From NCBI GenBank assembly GCA_037139095.1, contig JBAXHD010000014.1, forward strand, positions 1-55,232: 55,232 bases of DNA, written 5' to 3'. This DNA is from WLMZ01 sp037139095. GTDB lineage: Bacteria; Actinomycetota; Acidimicrobiia; Acidimicrobiales; Ilumatobacteraceae. Below, in pieces: positions 53,819 to 55,232 of this stretch; positions within the stretch are counted from its first letter, which is position 1, and each line of letters begins with the position of its first letter. The notes beneath the pieces are model-generated. The model had not been told where the DNA came from. It worked only from the letters and a program-made list of their open reading frames with translations, and made no database searches. Both the position numbers and the translations under genes were made by a program.

Positions 53819-55232
53819 ATGTCCCGCAGGATTGAGATCGAACTAACAAGCACGCGCCCCGATGGCACTTGGACTTGGCGAGCAGCCGGGGCCCGTGAGC
53901 CAAAGGGTGTACTCGAAGCAACGGTATTGCCCGGCCCGTCGAAGGTGGGAGATATCTTCCGCGCCGACGTCGAAACCGAACTCGATGGCACACGAGTCCT
54001 CAGCGTCTCCACCATCAAGGGCAAGGCCGACAAGGGTGGCTTGCTTGAGATCTTGCCAAGCAGCAAAGACTTCGAACCAGTCACGCAGCAGCTCGCCAAG
54101 CGCGACCGCAACGATCGCGGCGACCGTGGAGATCGCGGCGACCGTCGTGATCGCCCACCGCGTCGTCCCGATGGTGATCGCCCAGCGCGTACCGATGGTG
54201 ATCGTCGTCCTCGTCGCGAGGGCGCAGCGCCTGCTGGTGCTGGTGCTGGTGCCGAGCGTCGTCCCCGTCGCGATGGCGACCGCCCAGCGCGCGCTGGTGG
54301 CGAAGTAGGCTCGGGCGAACGTCGCCCACGCCCCAACTTCACTGCACCGCCCGAGTTGGCACAGCGTCCGAAGCCAAAGCGTCTCAAGCCGGGCCGCGCT
54401 CATCGCGCCGCCGTGCTCGCCGATCTGCCAGAGGCTCAGCGCACAGTTGCCGAGCGCGCCTTGCAAGGTGGCATTCCCGCCGTACGTCAGGCCGTGCAGG
54501 AGCAAAATGCTCGCCTGAAGGCTGCAGGACAGGAAGAGATTCCAGCGGCCGGTTTGATTCAGATGGCCGAGCAGTTGCTCCCCAAGTTGCGTGTCGCTGA
54601 ATGGCTCGACCGTGCCGATGCCGCCAAGGCCGATCTAGCCGAATTGGCACTGCCCGATCTCCGTTCGGTTGTAGCCGCATCGGAAGATCCAGTGGTCGCT
54701 CGCGATGAGTCCACTCGTGCGCTCGCCGCCGAACTCAAGCAGGCGCTGATCGCCAAGCAAGAGAGCGAATTGTTGCTCTGGCTTGACGACATCACCTCGG
54801 CACTCACTGTGGGTCGCGTCGTTCGTGCGCTCAAGCTGTCGTCGCTGCCGCCAAAGGCCGGCGTGCGCCTGCCACCAGAACTCGCAGTCAAGCTTGCCGA
54901 GGGTGCAATTGCATCGCTCGCAGCCGATGCGATGCCCGATCGTTGGGTCGCCGTGCTCGAAGCTGCAGCATTTGCCCCAATGCGCTCGCTGATCAAGCCA
55001 GCTGCTCCCCCGGCCACGGTGAGCGATGAGCTCACCGCCACCGTGAAGCGCTTGGCACCAGCGCTGCCGCAGATCGCAGCCCTGTTCGGCATCGAGGTCA
55101 CCGGTGGCTCATCGATGCCGAAGCCGCTGCGTCCAGCCCGTCCAGGCGCGCCAACACGCAAGCCGGCGGCTCCCCGTCCGGGCGCAGCACCAGCCGCACC
55201 AGTTGCTGAAGCTGCAGTTGTTGAAGCTGCAG
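53819..55232 (+). CDS. Basic Arg/Asp-rich actinobacterial protein, 3' truncated
   Basis: An open frame from ATG 53819 (MSRRIEIELTSTRPDG) runs 471 codons to the window end without a stop. The first ~75 residues form a small beta-rich domain (TWTWRAAGAREPKGVLEATVL, then DIFRADVETELDGTRVLSV). Next comes an Arg/Asp/Gly-rich linker with DRGDRGDRGDRRDR repeats (about 90-140), then a long helical region (about 170-400) and an Ala/Pro-rich tail. No family is recognised. The linker suggests RNA or ribosome binding. TAGCGT lies nine bases before the ATG. Antisense ORFs here come from the repeats. Confidence 0.7.
   Translation, partial: MSRRIEIELTSTRPDGTWTWRAAGAREPKGVLEATVLPGPSKVGDIFRADVETELDGTRVLSVSTIKGKADKGGLLEILPSSKDFEPVTQQLAKRDRNDRGDRGDRGDRRDRPPRRPDGDRPARTDGDRRPRREGAAPAGAGAGAERRPRRDGDRPARAGGEVGSGERRPRPNFTAPPELAQRPKPKRLKPGRAHRAAVLADLPEAQRTVAERALQGGIPAVRQAVQEQNARLKAAGQEEIPAAGLIQMAEQLLPKLRVAEWLDRADAAKADLAELALPDLRSVVAASEDPVVARDESTRALAAELKQALIAKQESELLLWLDDITSALTVGRVVRALKLSSLPPKAGVRLPPELAVKLAEGAIASLAADAMPDRWVAVLEAAAFAPMRSLIKPAAPPATVSDELTATVKRLAPALPQIAALFGIEVTGGSSMPKPLRPARPGAPTRKPAAPRPGAAPAAPVAEAAVVEAA
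54113..54145. repeat. Short tandem repeat in the Arg/Asp-rich linker
   Basis: GATCGCGGCGACCGT occurs at 54113-54127 and 54131-54145, an 18-base period coding DRGDR-type residues. Confidence 0.6.

Noticed and set aside
53332..54387. A 351-codon Arg/Ser/Pro-rich minus-strand frame
   Set aside because: It is produced by the opposite strand of the DRGDR-coding repeats and the gamma-carbonic anhydrase gene read out of frame.

Overview
The window looks like chromosomal DNA of an actinobacterium. The supporting signs are a mycothiol ligase (mshC), a WhiB-type Fe-S protein, a thrS-HIT-pgsA-acyltransferase block like the mycobacterial phosphatidylinositol locus, and a gcvH-garA-merR-BFN-merR block in the same order as Mycobacterium tuberculosis Rv1826-Rv1830. 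GC content is moderate-high and GTG starts are common. Many genes have a TAnnnT box six or seven bases before the start codon, which suggests leaderless transcripts. The class is an inference: an Acidimicrobiia-like lineage fits best (moderate GC, fused ManC, no pimA beside the PI locus). I see no tRNA, rRNA, CRISPR array, insertion sequence or prophage.

Layout. 1-7000: mycothiol, phospholipid and thrS/PI-lipid genes. 7000-11600: surface and secreted proteins (a 909-aa secreted protein after a structured leader, a small lipoprotein, a cell-wall-anchored protein with an IPVTG sorting motif). 11900-15800: DEAD-box RNA helicase, thiolase, RlmA-like rRNA methyltransferase. 15890-20690: a four-gene unit of lipoprotein, MacA-like adaptor, ABC ATPase and MacB-like permease; the adaptor carries a peptidoglycan-binding domain and about three Calx-beta domains. 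20720-25150: HIT, SDR, CDP-alcohol phosphotransferase, and a mannose-1-phosphate guanylyltransferase fused to a degenerate phosphomannomutase domain. 25200-33340: glycine cleavage genes gcvH, gcvT and gcvP, with the GarA/MerR/BFN block between them and a tandem glycine riboswitch before gcvP. 33400-43600: stress, transport and metabolic genes (Usp, CtpE-like ATPase, PLP decarboxylase, FKBP, LLM oxidoreductase, purK-purE, serine hydrolase, GNAT). 43670-47250: a PAP2/GT-C membrane pair and two small genes near a repeated palindrome. 47250-50170: an RpiR regulator divergent from a VioC/AsnO-like 2-oxoglutarate oxygenase and a threonine aldolase. 50200-55232: whiB, crotonase, ribokinase, prmA, gamma-carbonic anhydrase, and a long protein that runs off the window.

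Working together. Glycine is a recurring theme: gcvP is under a glycine riboswitch, gcvH and gcvT flank a GarA-type metabolic sensor, and a threonine aldolase that would release glycine sits beside an amino-acid beta-hydroxylase-like oxygenase. Envelope building is the second theme: PI and phosphatidylglycerol-type synthases, acyltransferases, GDP-mannose supply, a PAP2/GT-C pair and a wall-adapted ABC exporter.

Most family assignments rest on motifs read by eye. Regulatory sites are sequence-pattern predictions only.
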